Source of the DNA: Cytophagales bacterium UBA2561
Lineage (GTDB): Bacteria > Bacteroidota > Bacteroidia > Cytophagales > Thermoflexibacteraceae
Assembly (NCBI GenBank): GCA_002340355.1
Contig: DDLX01000018.1
Span: forward strand, 316,805 to 380,804
Length of the DNA stretch: 64,000 nt
Direction of reading: 5' to 3'
Shown here piece after piece: positions 54,409 through 63,144 of this stretch (position 1 is its first letter; every line of letters starts with the position of its first letter). The translations under genes were made by a program, and so were the position numbers. A model generated the notes under the pieces. That model did no database searches. It saw only the letters and a program-made list of their open reading frames with translations, and was not told the DNA's origin.

Positions 54409-54416
54409 TATTTTTG
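54409..54416 (+). promoter_or_regulatory. -7 element of the intact STAS/SEC14-like gene
   Basis: TATTTTTG fits TAnnTTTG and lies 50 nt before the ATG. No clear -33 partner. Confidence 0.35.
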
Positions 54417-54466
54417 CTTCATCAAAATATTACCTATCCAATAAAAAATAACATCTATTACCTAAA

Positions 54467-54871
54467 ATGGAAAAAATCTATCAAAGTAAATATGTTTCGC
54501 ATATTTATTATTTAGACCAACAAATTTTAGAAGCTATATGGACTGAGGGAGGACTTATGAATGACGATGAGTATCGTCAAGAATCTCTCAACTTTATTCA
54601 AGCTGCTCGTAATCACAGACCTAAGGCTGGTCTGATAGATACCCGAGACTTTCAGTTTACTATTGTCCCAGAAACTCAAGAGTGGCTTAATACGGTTATT
54701 TTCCCAGAGCTTATTAAAGCAGGAATTCGAAAAATGGCTTTTTTAGTAACAGATGATTTATTCTCACAGGTTTCGATTGAACAAGCCATGGACGAAAAAA
54801 CCGCTAAAGAGGGTTTTCAGACGAGATTCTTTGATGATTATGAAAGTGCAAAAGCATGGGTATTAGAATAG
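54467..54871 (+). CDS. STAS/SEC14-like protein, intact paralogue
   Basis: A 134-residue cytoplasmic protein of the SpoIIAA/STAS-SEC14-like type that is common in Cytophagales. The central LIDTRDFQFTIVPETQEWLNTVIFPEL and IRKMAFLVTDDLFSQVSIEQAMDE are shared with the broken copy at 50673. No signal peptide or membrane helix is present. The family is thought to act in signalling or lipid-linked regulation, but its function is unknown. It lies between the E2 gene and mcrB; nothing suggests an operon with either. Confidence 0.75.
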   Translation: MEKIYQSKYVSHIYYLDQQILEAIWTEGGLMNDDEYRQESLNFIQAARNHRPKAGLIDTRDFQFTIVPETQEWLNTVIFPELIKAGIRKMAFLVTDDLFSQVSIEQAMDEKTAKEGFQTRFFDDYESAKAWVLE

Positions 54872-54969
54872 ATAATTTTTAACCACCATAAAAAATATAA
54901 CTCACTGACTTGCTCCAAATTTAAAAGCAACTAATAAATATTTCTATTTTAACATTACATTTATTGAAC

Positions 54970-56838
54970 TTAAAATTTCATCAATTTTGTAATTTCAGAT
55001 TCTGCTTTATCTAAATTATCAAACCAGTACTCCCTTAGGATCGGGGCAATTTCGAACCGAATAATATCTTGATACCAATCCAAAATATCTTCCTCATATC
55101 GAGGTGATTGAGAAAAATAGCTATGTCCAATTGCAAATCCTAATCCTAAATGTCGTTCGTTTATAATCGTTTCATTAAGTTGTGTTATTTTACCAATAAG
55201 CTTTTCTACGAATTCTTTAGGTAAAACTTTCGTTAAGTGATTGGCAAAACGATCATTAAAAATAGGAACGAGTGATAAAAAAGCAAACCGCCTTCGAAGA
55301 GCATAATCAACCATAGCTAACGAACGATCTGCCGTATTCATTGTACCAATAAGATACACATTTTCAGGAATATAAAAAGTTTTATTTTTATCGTATGTCA
55401 GACGAACAGCATACTCCGAATCTCGTTTATCAGCTTCGATCAAAAGCAATAATTCGCCAAAAATCTTACTTAAATTCCCTCGATTAATTTCATCAATTAT
55501 AAAAAAATGAGGTTGTTCAGAATTTTTTTTGGCTTTTTGACAAAAATCATAAAAAAGCCCTGTTTCTACTTGAAAATTTCCTTCCGAATTAGGACGAATT
55601 CCCTGAATAAAATCTTCATAACTATAGGATTGATGAAACTGTACCGTTTCAATTTTTTTCGGGTCTTTTTCTTGAAGTAAATGATAAGCTAAACGTTTGG
55701 CTATAAAAGTTTTTCCTACTCCTGCTGCACCTTCCAGAACAACATTTTTTTTGCGTTTTAGCACGCGTAAGATTTGTTCGATTTGCTTGGATTTCATGAA
55801 AAGTTCTTCATCCTCAAAAATATTGTAAGCTGGAAATTTTTCTTCTTTTTTAGCTTTGACTTTTTGAGTGGGCACTATTGAGACTGGAATACTATTATCG
55901 TTTGCCAATTCTTGGATAATCTCAAATTCATGTTTTTGTAGTTGAAATAATGAACCTTGATTATTTCGAAGTACGTCACAATTTTCAAGTTCAGGAGTAT
56001 TTTGGAGTTCTTGCCAAGAAATAGGTTTTGTCTTTCGTAAAAAGCGAAACTCAATTTGTTCTTCTCCTTCATCAGATTGGTGAATCCTTTTACTAATCAT
56101 AAAAATCCCTTGAATCATTTTCAAAGGAGTAGTTTGATAACCGATGACGAGATCACCTACCCTAGCCTTAATGAAATTCTGATATATCTGTCGTTTTTTG
56201 CCCTTTTCATTATGTGTAGAATAGATAATTGTGTCTCCTATTCTAAAACCATCAATAACCCATAGTTTTGGATTTGCATTCAACCACCAGTAATTCTGAG
56301 GTAAATTTTGAGCAACATGAATCGCATTTCCCGTTTCGAGAAGTTCTAAAGTTTCAAGAGTTTCAGGAAAATTTTTGGCATATTTCTCCTTAATTAAATC
56401 CCAATTCTTGGTAGGTGAAAAAGTATCTTGTCGAAATAATTGCCCTGTTGAGAAATACGGAGAAAAATCTAACTCTTTTTTAATCAACCAATTAACTCTA
56501 CGAATATGCCGAAAACTTTCTCTATTTTCATCGTGTTCATATTCTCCTACTATAACTCCAATCCCCAGAATTGTATTTACACCTTTATTGGCAATCACAA
56601 CATCACCAATTGGCACATTTCGAAAATTATCTAAATGCCAAAGCCAATTAGAATTCTTTGGATTTTCAATATTTAATGCCTCTGCGATAGCTCTAATGTC
56701 GGTATAATTTCGAAGGTCATCAAGTTCATCCCAACCGATAGCCATAAACTGATTTTCTTGAAATTCATGCCAACGGTTTGCTCCTTTATCGGGTGAAATT
56801 TTCCAAAAATTAACTGGGCGAGAAATTGAAGTTTGCAT
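54970..56838 (-). CDS. mcrB: McrB-like AAA+ GTPase with N-terminal EVE-type DNA-base-reading domains
   Basis: A 622-residue motor subunit of a modification-dependent restriction system. Residues about 8-160 (FWKISPDKGANRWHEF, FMAIGWDELDDLRNY) look like a first PUA/EVE-related domain. Residues about 183-310 are a clear EVE domain (YWWLNANPKLWVID, EKGKKRQIYQNF, GDLVIGYQTTPLK, CDVLRNNQGSLFQL), a fold that recognises modified bases. The AAA+ motor has Walker A GAAGVGKT (370-377), Walker B FFIIDEINRG (Asp449-Glu450) and the McrB signature GTMNTADRS (498-506), with sensor RRRFAF. No mcrC lies beside it; the only McrC in the window is at 24724. A TATCTTTG -7 element is at 56906-56913 (minus strand). 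Confidence 0.9.
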   Translation of the reverse strand: MQTSISRPVNFWKISPDKGANRWHEFQENQFMAIGWDELDDLRNYTDIRAIAEALNIENPKNSNWLWHLDNFRNVPIGDVVIANKGVNTILGIGVIVGEYEHDENRESFRHIRRVNWLIKKELDFSPYFSTGQLFRQDTFSPTKNWDLIKEKYAKNFPETLETLELLETGNAIHVAQNLPQNYWWLNANPKLWVIDGFRIGDTIIYSTHNEKGKKRQIYQNFIKARVGDLVIGYQTTPLKMIQGIFMISKRIHQSDEGEEQIEFRFLRKTKPISWQELQNTPELENCDVLRNNQGSLFQLQKHEFEIIQELANDNSIPVSIVPTQKVKAKKEEKFPAYNIFEDEELFMKSKQIEQILRVLKRKKNVVLEGAAGVGKTFIAKRLAYHLLQEKDPKKIETVQFHQSYSYEDFIQGIRPNSEGNFQVETGLFYDFCQKAKKNSEQPHFFIIDEINRGNLSKIFGELLLLIEADKRDSEYAVRLTYDKNKTFYIPENVYLIGTMNTADRSLAMVDYALRRRFAFLSLVPIFNDRFANHLTKVLPKEFVEKLIGKITQLNETIINERHLGLGFAIGHSYFSQSPRYEEDILDWYQDIIRFEIAPILREYWFDNLDKAESEITKLMKF

Positions 56839-56863
56839 AAATCGTATTAGAATTTAACATCCT

Positions 56864-56896
56864 AAACCCGTCAGATTTTAAAAACTTGACGGGTTT
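56864..56896. terminator. Terminator-like hairpin after the TonB receptor operon
   Basis: Arms aaacccgtca (56864-56873) and tgacgggttt (56887-56896), 10 bp, with a 13-nt loop. It lies 27 bp beyond the end of the TonB receptor gene and just before mcrB. It has no strong T-run on the minus strand. Confidence 0.5.
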
Positions 56897-56905
56897 GTTA
56901 TTATC

Positions 56906-56913
56906 CAAAGATA
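56906..56913 (-). promoter_or_regulatory. -7 element of mcrB
   Basis: On the minus strand this reads TATCTTTG, giving a start near 56899 and a leader of about 60 nt that contains the hairpin at 56864-56896. The nearest TTTGG is 24 nt upstream, longer than usual. If real, the hairpin could attenuate mcrB. Confidence 0.35.
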
Positions 56914-56922
56914 AAATTCTAT

Positions 56923-59388
56923 TTATAATTTTACTGCCAAAGTCAAATATAAATTCCGTCCATCAGCAGGAATAATCCCAGGTCCTGGATATCCCGAAGC
57001 TCTTCGTGTAAAATACATCTGATTCAGTAAATTATTTATACCAAATTCTGTCAAAAAATGCTTGTAAGAATACTTAAATGATAAATCCATCACTGAGTAA
57101 TTGGGAATTAATCCCTCAATGGCTGAAGGAGTTTCAAGGGCATTCGAGGCATCTGAGAAATGTTCCTGTACATAAGTAAACTGCCATGAAGCTCGGAAAT
57201 CCTTAAACTGATAACTCACCCCCATTTTTAAGTTTAGTGGTGGAATCAGCTCTACTTCTTTTCCATCAAATGCGGACTCATCTGAATGCAAATAACGTCC
57301 GTGAATTAATGCCAAATTGGTAAAAACCCGCAAAGAGTGTGGTGATTGTGGTATCAAAATTTTAGAAATATCTACTTCTCCAAAAGTTTCTACACCTATA
57401 ATGCGAGCATCAGATACATTCTGCCGTCTTCGTTTTGGGATATTAGTTTGTTCATCAACTGTTAAAACTGAACCAATTCGGTCATTATATTGTAGGAAAA
57501 ATAAGCTTGCATCAAATGTAAGTTTTTGTTCAATTTCGCCACGAATTCCTAAATCTATATTAAAGCCTGATTCATCCTTTAAATCTTCAGCAACTTCAAA
57601 ATTGACATTAATGACCCGTAAATCATTAAAGTTTACAGAACGATAATTTTGAGAAAAATTAGCATATATTTCTTTGCCTTTCCGTGTTTTATAACTCATC
57701 CCTAAACCCAGCAATACAAAAGAACGCTTATTTACTTGGTCATCTTCAACTGGAGTTAATGATAAAATTTGTCCTGTTAAGGGGTGGGTAGTGATATTAT
57801 TATAAAAACCTTCGGATTTGGTCTCAATATGCTCGAACCGAATACCGGGCGTTAGACTAAATCGTGGACTTATATCAAATATATTTTCAGCAAACACTGC
57901 CACATTTTGATTAGGAAAATCATAGTCTGAATACTGTAAATTTGCATTCTCTAAGTATTTGAATGTCGATGAGTTAGTATCATCTCCTTTCCCTTGTTTT
58001 CGGTCAGTCAATCCTCGATAATACCGCGCTCCTACCAAAAACACCGCCATTTGTTTCCCAATTTCATAATTATAAATTAGGCGAGTTTCATTCCCAAAAT
58101 TCTGAAATTCATCACTTAACAAATCACGTTCTTTCATAGGATCAGGACGATCAATACGACTCAAATCTCCAAGTGCATCTTTTCCTGCCAAAAGCGCAAA
58201 GGTTCGACTATTTAAACGCAGTTTTGAAGAAAATCGATAATCAAAATCTAACGCAAATAGATTCCAATTTACTCTAAACCAGTTTCTTGTACGATTGGAT
58301 TGACGTGGATTTTCTCGAAATTCTCTGTCTGTTAAACCACCTGCTTGTTGCGCCAAGTAATTCATGAACGTATATTCCACATTTAATTTTAAACGATCAT
58401 TTGGTTCAAACCCTAATCTTGCGTATGCTGTATGTACATCAAATTCCGAATTACTTCGCCATCCATTTCCCTTCTTATATTGATAAAAAGTATAATAATT
58501 AAATTTTCCTTTTGTACCTGCGATCGAATTAAACGAATTAAAGAAATTAAATGAACCAATAGTTTGACGAGAAGTAAGCTCAAATGCTTTTTTTTCAGGG
58601 GCTTTTTTCAAGATAAAGTTAAGCATTCCGCCAAATTGTGTACCGTATTGTAAAGAAGCTGCTCCCCGAATAATTTGAATTTCTTGAAGCGCTTCAGTAG
58701 GTGGCGTATAGTAACTTTCGGGATATCCGAGTGCATCTGCACTAATGTCATAACCATTTTGACGAGTATTAAAATTAGACGTTCTATGTGGACTCAGTCC
58801 CCGTCCTCCAATACCCAACTGAATTCCTGCTCCGTCACTTTCCCAAATATTTAGTCCTGCTACTTTACTATAAACTTGACGTGCATTGTTAGTTGCTAAA
58901 TTTGCAGTAAGTCCCTCTAAAACAATAACTTCTGTTTTTTTAGCTTCATAAATTCCAAAACCATCTACACTTTGCAAGCGTTGGATTCCAAAAGTGTTAT
59001 CATTTGTCCCAATTACTTCCACTCCTTCCAAAGAGTCCGCAAGTACTTGAAGTTGAAAATCAATAATTTCATTTTTTTGAAGCATAACTTGTCGTACTTC
59101 GGATTCAAAATTCTCGGCAAAAACCCGAATAACATACGTTCCCTTCGGTAAATTTTTCAGTACATAATTTCCCTTAGAATTCACTTCAGAAATTCGGCTA
59201 GTACTCTCTACAAAAACTTCAGCATTATTCACTACCTTTCCTGTAGTACGACTAGTAACCTTACCCGAAATCTGGAAATTTTGAGCTGTCAGAAATGGTA
59301 TAAAAAAAAGAAATTTGATTAAAAATAAAAAACCGCCTCCTAACCTTGAGAAGCTTTTAAATGGAAAAGAATAAAGAATGTGATACAT
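56923..59388 (-). CDS. TonB-dependent receptor, FecA-like iron uptake type
   Basis: An 821-residue outer-membrane receptor. The signal region is long (hydrophobic stretch FLFLIKFLFFIPFLTA-Q, about 20-35). A carboxypeptidase-like regulatory domain (about 38-115, ISGKVTSRTTGKVVNNAEVFVESTSR) is followed by the plug (about 130-250; IVLEGLTANLATNNARQVYSKVAGLNIWE, IQIIRGAASLQYGTQFGGMLNFILKK) and the barrel, ending NLYLTLAVKL. The substrate is not shown by sequence; iron is inferred from the imelysin and DUF4856 genes upstream. It is the last gene of a four-gene minus-strand unit and begins 17 bp after the HTTM gene. The start may lie further in than the first Met. Confidence 0.9.
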   Translation of the reverse strand: MYHILYSFPFKSFSRLGGGFLFLIKFLFFIPFLTAQNFQISGKVTSRTTGKVVNNAEVFVESTSRISEVNSKGNYVLKNLPKGTYVIRVFAENFESEVRQVMLQKNEIIDFQLQVLADSLEGVEVIGTNDNTFGIQRLQSVDGFGIYEAKKTEVIVLEGLTANLATNNARQVYSKVAGLNIWESDGAGIQLGIGGRGLSPHRTSNFNTRQNGYDISADALGYPESYYTPPTEALQEIQIIRGAASLQYGTQFGGMLNFILKKAPEKKAFELTSRQTIGSFNFFNSFNSIAGTKGKFNYYTFYQYKKGNGWRSNSEFDVHTAYARLGFEPNDRLKLNVEYTFMNYLAQQAGGLTDREFRENPRQSNRTRNWFRVNWNLFALDFDYRFSSKLRLNSRTFALLAGKDALGDLSRIDRPDPMKERDLLSDEFQNFGNETRLIYNYEIGKQMAVFLVGARYYRGLTDRKQGKGDDTNSSTFKYLENANLQYSDYDFPNQNVAVFAENIFDISPRFSLTPGIRFEHIETKSEGFYNNITTHPLTGQILSLTPVEDDQVNKRSFVLLGLGMSYKTRKGKEIYANFSQNYRSVNFNDLRVINVNFEVAEDLKDESGFNIDLGIRGEIEQKLTFDASLFFLQYNDRIGSVLTVDEQTNIPKRRRQNVSDARIIGVETFGEVDISKILIPQSPHSLRVFTNLALIHGRYLHSDESAFDGKEVELIPPLNLKMGVSYQFKDFRASWQFTYVQEHFSDASNALETPSAIEGLIPNYSVMDLSFKYSYKHFLTEFGINNLLNQMYFTRRASGYPGPGIIPADGRNLYLTLAVKL

Positions 59389-59405
59389 GATTTTTCAATA
59401 CTAAA

Positions 59406-60764
59406 TTAGTGGGTAGTTTGGAAAGGTAGTATCCATGTTTTATGTTTAAAACTATCTTTTTCTTTCAATAAGTCAACAGTTTCATCTATAAAGGGACGAC
59501 TACCAGAGCCATTCAAAGTAACGTAAGATTTAACTCGAATTTCAGGATTTTTGATCCCTTTTTGACGCATTTCCTTTCCTAAAAAATGAGCAAACTCTAA
59601 GATCATATCAGGTTGAGTTGCCATCATTTTTTCTTGTTGTGGAGTTAGATAAGCTCGATTGCTGATTTCAAATTTCCGTCCTGTATCTGCATCAGTTACT
59701 TCAAAAATCGCATAACCTGCTTTTTCAATAAGCATCACTCGCCACGAAAACCGAAATCCTTCCTCTGTCCAAAAAAGATAATCTGGATATAAGATATAAC
59801 GAAATGGGAATACAATTTGAACTAAAAAATGTACAGTAAAGAGTATTCCAATTATTTTAGTAGGTAGTAGAGGTAATTTTTTTCTAGCACTTTTTTGATA
59901 AGAGCGAACATTAAATATTAGATGTGCTTTCTTGAGTATTTTTTCATGAAAACTTACATCAAAAAATATCAAGGTACTAAAAATCATAATATAGGGAAAC
60001 ATTCCAATGGGAAAGAGCCAACGAGTCAGCAAATGAAAAGCAATAACCGCTAAATAACCATAAGGTCGTAACCTTTTGTTTATCAATATAAAAGGGATAA
60101 ATAAATCATAAATTGCTCCTGACCAACTGAATAAGTAAGCCGTTATATCATATTTAAAAAGTTCGCCCAAAATAGGTAATCCTGTGTGTGCTTTCAACCA
60201 GATTTTCAGAGGCATTGCTCGAAAAAGCCAATCAAAATTTAGCTTAGCTATGCCCGCATAAAAATAAACAATTCCCAATTGTAATTTTACTGCCCAAACC
60301 ATCCAAGCAGGAATTAATTTCTTTAAAATTAGTGGGTTACGTTGAGAATCTATTGAAAAATAATGATGAGCAGGTAGGAAAATCATTAGACAAGACACAA
60401 TACTTACAAAATAGTAATGATTCAAGTAATTTGTTTTATCAATTAGTTCTACATACGTAAAACTCAAGAAAAATAAAAGACTAGAAAAACGATACCAAAA
60501 TCCTAACATCACTCCAATTGAACTTAAAAACATTACTCCAAAAAGAAAATAAATCCCAAGTTCATCAGGGGGCAGTATCCACTCAAAACCATAGTATGAG
60601 AAATAATAAACAGGCTGAATATATAAACTATCTATCCAGCCATGCCACGCAAATCGAACGATACTTAACCCCATTAGAAAACCGAAAATAATCCGAAAAA
60701 CGACAAGTGGGGCGATAGATACAGGTGTATTCAGTCGTTTGATATATTTCTTGAAAAAATTCAT
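59406..60764 (-). CDS. HTTM domain membrane protein (vitamin K-dependent carboxylase-like)
   Basis: A 452-residue polytopic protein of the HTTM (horizontally transferred transmembrane) family, related to gamma-glutamyl carboxylase. It starts with NTPVSIAPLVVFRIIFGFLMGLSIVRF, then about seven membrane segments, including GIVYFYAGIAKLNFDWLFRAMPLKIWL, the hallmark of the family. A C-terminal domain outside the membrane follows (about 300-452; WRVMLIEKAGYAIFEVTDADTGRK). The carboxylase activity has not been shown for bacterial HTTM proteins. It is in an operon with the imelysin gene (15 bp gap) and the TonB receptor (17 bp gap), so it probably serves the same uptake process. Confidence 0.87.
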   Translation of the reverse strand: MNFFKKYIKRLNTPVSIAPLVVFRIIFGFLMGLSIVRFAWHGWIDSLYIQPVYYFSYYGFEWILPPDELGIYFLFGVMFLSSIGVMLGFWYRFSSLLFFLSFTYVELIDKTNYLNHYYFVSIVSCLMIFLPAHHYFSIDSQRNPLILKKLIPAWMVWAVKLQLGIVYFYAGIAKLNFDWLFRAMPLKIWLKAHTGLPILGELFKYDITAYLFSWSGAIYDLFIPFILINKRLRPYGYLAVIAFHLLTRWLFPIGMFPYIMIFSTLIFFDVSFHEKILKKAHLIFNVRSYQKSARKKLPLLPTKIIGILFTVHFLVQIVFPFRYILYPDYLFWTEEGFRFSWRVMLIEKAGYAIFEVTDADTGRKFEISNRAYLTPQQEKMMATQPDMILEFAHFLGKEMRQKGIKNPEIRVKSYVTLNGSGSRPFIDETVDLLKEKDSFKHKTWILPFQTTH

Positions 60765-60779
60765 TTTTAGATATTTTTT

Positions 60780-61865
60780 CTAATCACCATCACCATCCTG
60801 ATAAGAAACCTGAATACTAAGGGCAGAAGTCATATCAGTTTTTAAGTAAATTACGGCTTGTTGAAGGGTATAATAGATATCAGCGACAGGGGTTTTATCT
60901 GACTTAATTACTTCGTTAAGAGGAGTTTCGGGCAGATTTTGAATTTGCATTTTGGCATCATTCAACTGACTTATAATTTTTTCTTCTAATGGTGTACCAT
61001 CTGATGCTTTCGTACCTAACTCTTTCAAATAATCACTTAAACCTGTTCCATTTTTACCTTCGAATATTTCAATAAAAGTCGTAATACCCGTTAGTGCTAA
61101 AGCCTTTGAATTATTAGAATAAATCGCTTCTACCATTTCTGGTAAAGGCTCAATTTGTCCTACTGAAACTCCTGCTGGAATTCCAAACTTAGAATTTTTC
61201 AAGTCGGCTTCATAACGAGATAAGATAGCATTCACAAACAAACTCAACGAGCTTCCCGCATCATTTCCTTCTTTAGTAACGAAGGTTTGTAAGTAACTTC
61301 CTTGCCATAAATCGTATGTTCCATTTATTCGTTTTTTTAGGTCAACTATCACACTTTTTAAATATGTTTTTCGATTTTCGGCTAAAGCATCTGAATTGTA
61401 TTTTTCAATGATTTGATCATCATTTTCAGCTATTCCGAAAAGCAAATAATCCAAGGCGGGAAATCCTTTTTCTAAATTATCTTGAGGAGATGTATTATCT
61501 TGAATATTTTTATCAATTTCTTCAGCATTTGTTGGGTAAGCATTGACAGAAAGTGCTAAATTTTCGGCTGAGGCGGGACCAAACTCATAAAAACTGGCTA
61601 CTTGCCAAGCCTGATAACTATCAATGTACTTTTCTCGTAAACTTGTTAATTTTATGTTATTTGGAGTAGCTGTAAACTCATTAACTGCTAATTCCAAATC
61701 TGTTACTTTTTGAACTAAATCCTGATAAGCAGGTAATATCAAATTAGTTCCTAGATTTTCAAATAACACCTTTTGGTCAAATTCTACTGCCTCCGTCGAA
61801 CTAGAATCTGAAGAGCAACCACTAATCCAGACTGCTAAAACAATTAGAATATAAACTTTTTTCAT
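60780..61865 (-). CDS. Imelysin-family lipoprotein
   Basis: A 361-residue lipoprotein (lipobox WISGC, Cys17, followed by SSDSSST) with the all-helical imelysin-like fold, LPAYQDLVQKVTDLELAVNEF...LREKYIDSYQAWQVASFYEFGPA. Imelysin proteins include iron-regulated proteins such as IrpA and EfeM-like iron binders. The usual GxHxxE motif is replaced by GFPALDYLLFG (about 137-147). It lies between the DUF4856 gene and the HTTM gene and is probably induced by iron limitation, though no Fur box was identified. An intrinsic terminator upstream may reduce read-through from DUF4856. Confidence 0.88.
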   Translation of the reverse strand: MKKVYILIVLAVWISGCSSDSSSTEAVEFDQKVLFENLGTNLILPAYQDLVQKVTDLELAVNEFTATPNNIKLTSLREKYIDSYQAWQVASFYEFGPASAENLALSVNAYPTNAEEIDKNIQDNTSPQDNLEKGFPALDYLLFGIAENDDQIIEKYNSDALAENRKTYLKSVIVDLKKRINGTYDLWQGSYLQTFVTKEGNDAGSSLSLFVNAILSRYEADLKNSKFGIPAGVSVGQIEPLPEMVEAIYSNNSKALALTGITTFIEIFEGKNGTGLSDYLKELGTKASDGTPLEEKIISQLNDAKMQIQNLPETPLNEVIKSDKTPVADIYYTLQQAVIYLKTDMTSALSIQVSYQDGDGD

Positions 61866-61907
61866 ATTTTTATAATTTAATATCTTGATTATCAGGATTT
61901 TGTTTAT

Positions 61908-61949
61908 AAAAAAATAACCTTTAGCAAAGTTTTAGCACCTTGCCAAAGG
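61908..61949 (-). terminator. Intrinsic terminator between the DUF4856 and imelysin genes
   Basis: On the minus strand cctttggcaag (61939-61949) pairs imperfectly with ctttgctaaagg (61918-61929) across a 9-nt loop and is followed by a T-rich tract (complement of 61908-61917). It lies 17 bp after the DUF4856 stop, so downstream expression needs read-through or a second promoter. Confidence 0.6.
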
Positions 61950-61965
61950 CATATATTTATTGAGT

Positions 61966-63099
61966 TTACAAATCACCACGAACTGCTTCCATACCATACT
62001 TTGCACTAATTTCATTACGAACTTCCTCAAGAGTACTACTTGAAACACTCCAAAAATCTTCAATCCGACTCAAATAACTATCGACTTCTGTAGAAGTAAC
62101 CTTAGCTTTTGGACTATATCGTAAAGAATTAATGAAACAATATGCTTCTGACAACGCATGAAAATAGTCTCCATTTTCGAGTATGTCTGCTGTGCGTTTT
62201 TCCATCGTACTATTTAGATAATGAATCGCTGTACCTGCCACAACTCGCTCAACCTCAGTAAATAAAACTTCTCGTTGCTCATTTTTAGTTGCTAAGTCAT
62301 TTGTGGTAATCGCAAAACGACCTTTGATAAAAGCATCCATAATTTTAGAAGAGGTTCCTAAGTGAGCATCTACTGTTCCACAGTATTTTGCCCAAAATCG
62401 CCCTGCAGTAATTGGAAAATCAACAGGCGCACCAAAATAACCAAAAGCCTCATCCCAACCATGTTCTAAAGCAGTATATTTTTTTCCACTTTTTTCAATA
62501 ACCTCAGTATTATTAATAGCATCACCTGTTTTAGTATCGCTCAAGTAAACTGATGCCATTTGATAGTACATCAGTGATCCCATTAATCTTTTTTCAGTCA
62601 TTTGGACATATTCGTGTCCTTTAGCATTTAGCAAAATATCTTTTCCGCTACTTCGCTGAGATAATCCTGCTTGATTAGATTGCGCTCTCTCTGTTGTTCC
62701 TGAGACAGTTTCTAAATCTTTGAAAAGCTCTTCAAAATACGTCAAATCAGCTTGGTAAATTTTACTTGCTACCTGTTTGCCAGCTGTTTGAGCTTCAGCA
62801 CTTTCAAAAAGTGAACTTCCTGCATCATTTGCATTTGTAAACATTTCCCAAAGGTCAGCATAGGTTACTTTTTGCGGATTTTCTCCCTCTGCTGTAGCAA
62901 CTTTAGCTTTGATTTCTTCTACTTGAGCCAGTCGGGCAAGTTGTCCACTATATGAAATAGAGCTAACTCCCTCACGATTAAACTCATAAGTAGTTGGTGC
63001 CTGAGGTTTAGCCTCATCATCGTCATCTGAAGAACACGCTGAAAAAGCGACAACAACACTTAACAATAATAACTTTGTGATAGAATGGTAAAAGTTCAT
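61966..63099 (-). CDS. DUF4856 surface lipoprotein
   Basis: The open frame begins at 63150, but the ATG at 63099 starts a proper lipoprotein signal (MNFYHSITKLLLLSVVVAFSAC, Cys22) and the -7 element lies inside the longer version, so 63099 is preferred (377 residues). After Cys22 comes SSDDDDE, which resembles the lipoprotein export signal for surface display known from Bacteroides. The domain has AKGHEYVQMTEKRLMGSLMYYQMASVYL and the conserved TALEHGWDEAFGYFGAPVDFP. DUF4856 is an imelysin-related family of unknown function found next to imelysins and FecA-like receptors. First gene of the four-gene unit. Confidence 0.88.
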   Translation of the reverse strand: MNFYHSITKLLLLSVVVAFSACSSDDDDEAKPQAPTTYEFNREGVSSISYSGQLARLAQVEEIKAKVATAEGENPQKVTYADLWEMFTNANDAGSSLFESAEAQTAGKQVASKIYQADLTYFEELFKDLETVSGTTERAQSNQAGLSQRSSGKDILLNAKGHEYVQMTEKRLMGSLMYYQMASVYLSDTKTGDAINNTEVIEKSGKKYTALEHGWDEAFGYFGAPVDFPITAGRFWAKYCGTVDAHLGTSSKIMDAFIKGRFAITTNDLATKNEQREVLFTEVERVVAGTAIHYLNSTMEKRTADILENGDYFHALSEAYCFINSLRYSPKAKVTSTEVDSYLSRIEDFWSVSSSTLEEVRNEISAKYGMEAVRGDL

Positions 63100-63136
63100 T
63101 GTTCGAAATTTATTTAGACTTAGTTTAAATAGTATG

Positions 63137-63144
63137 CAAAGGTA
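63137..63144 (-). promoter_or_regulatory. -7 element of the iron-uptake-type operon
   Basis: On the minus strand this reads TACCTTTG, placing the start near 63130, about 30 nt before the preferred ATG. A -33 TTTG was not found at normal spacing, which could mean the promoter depends on an activator. Confidence 0.4.
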
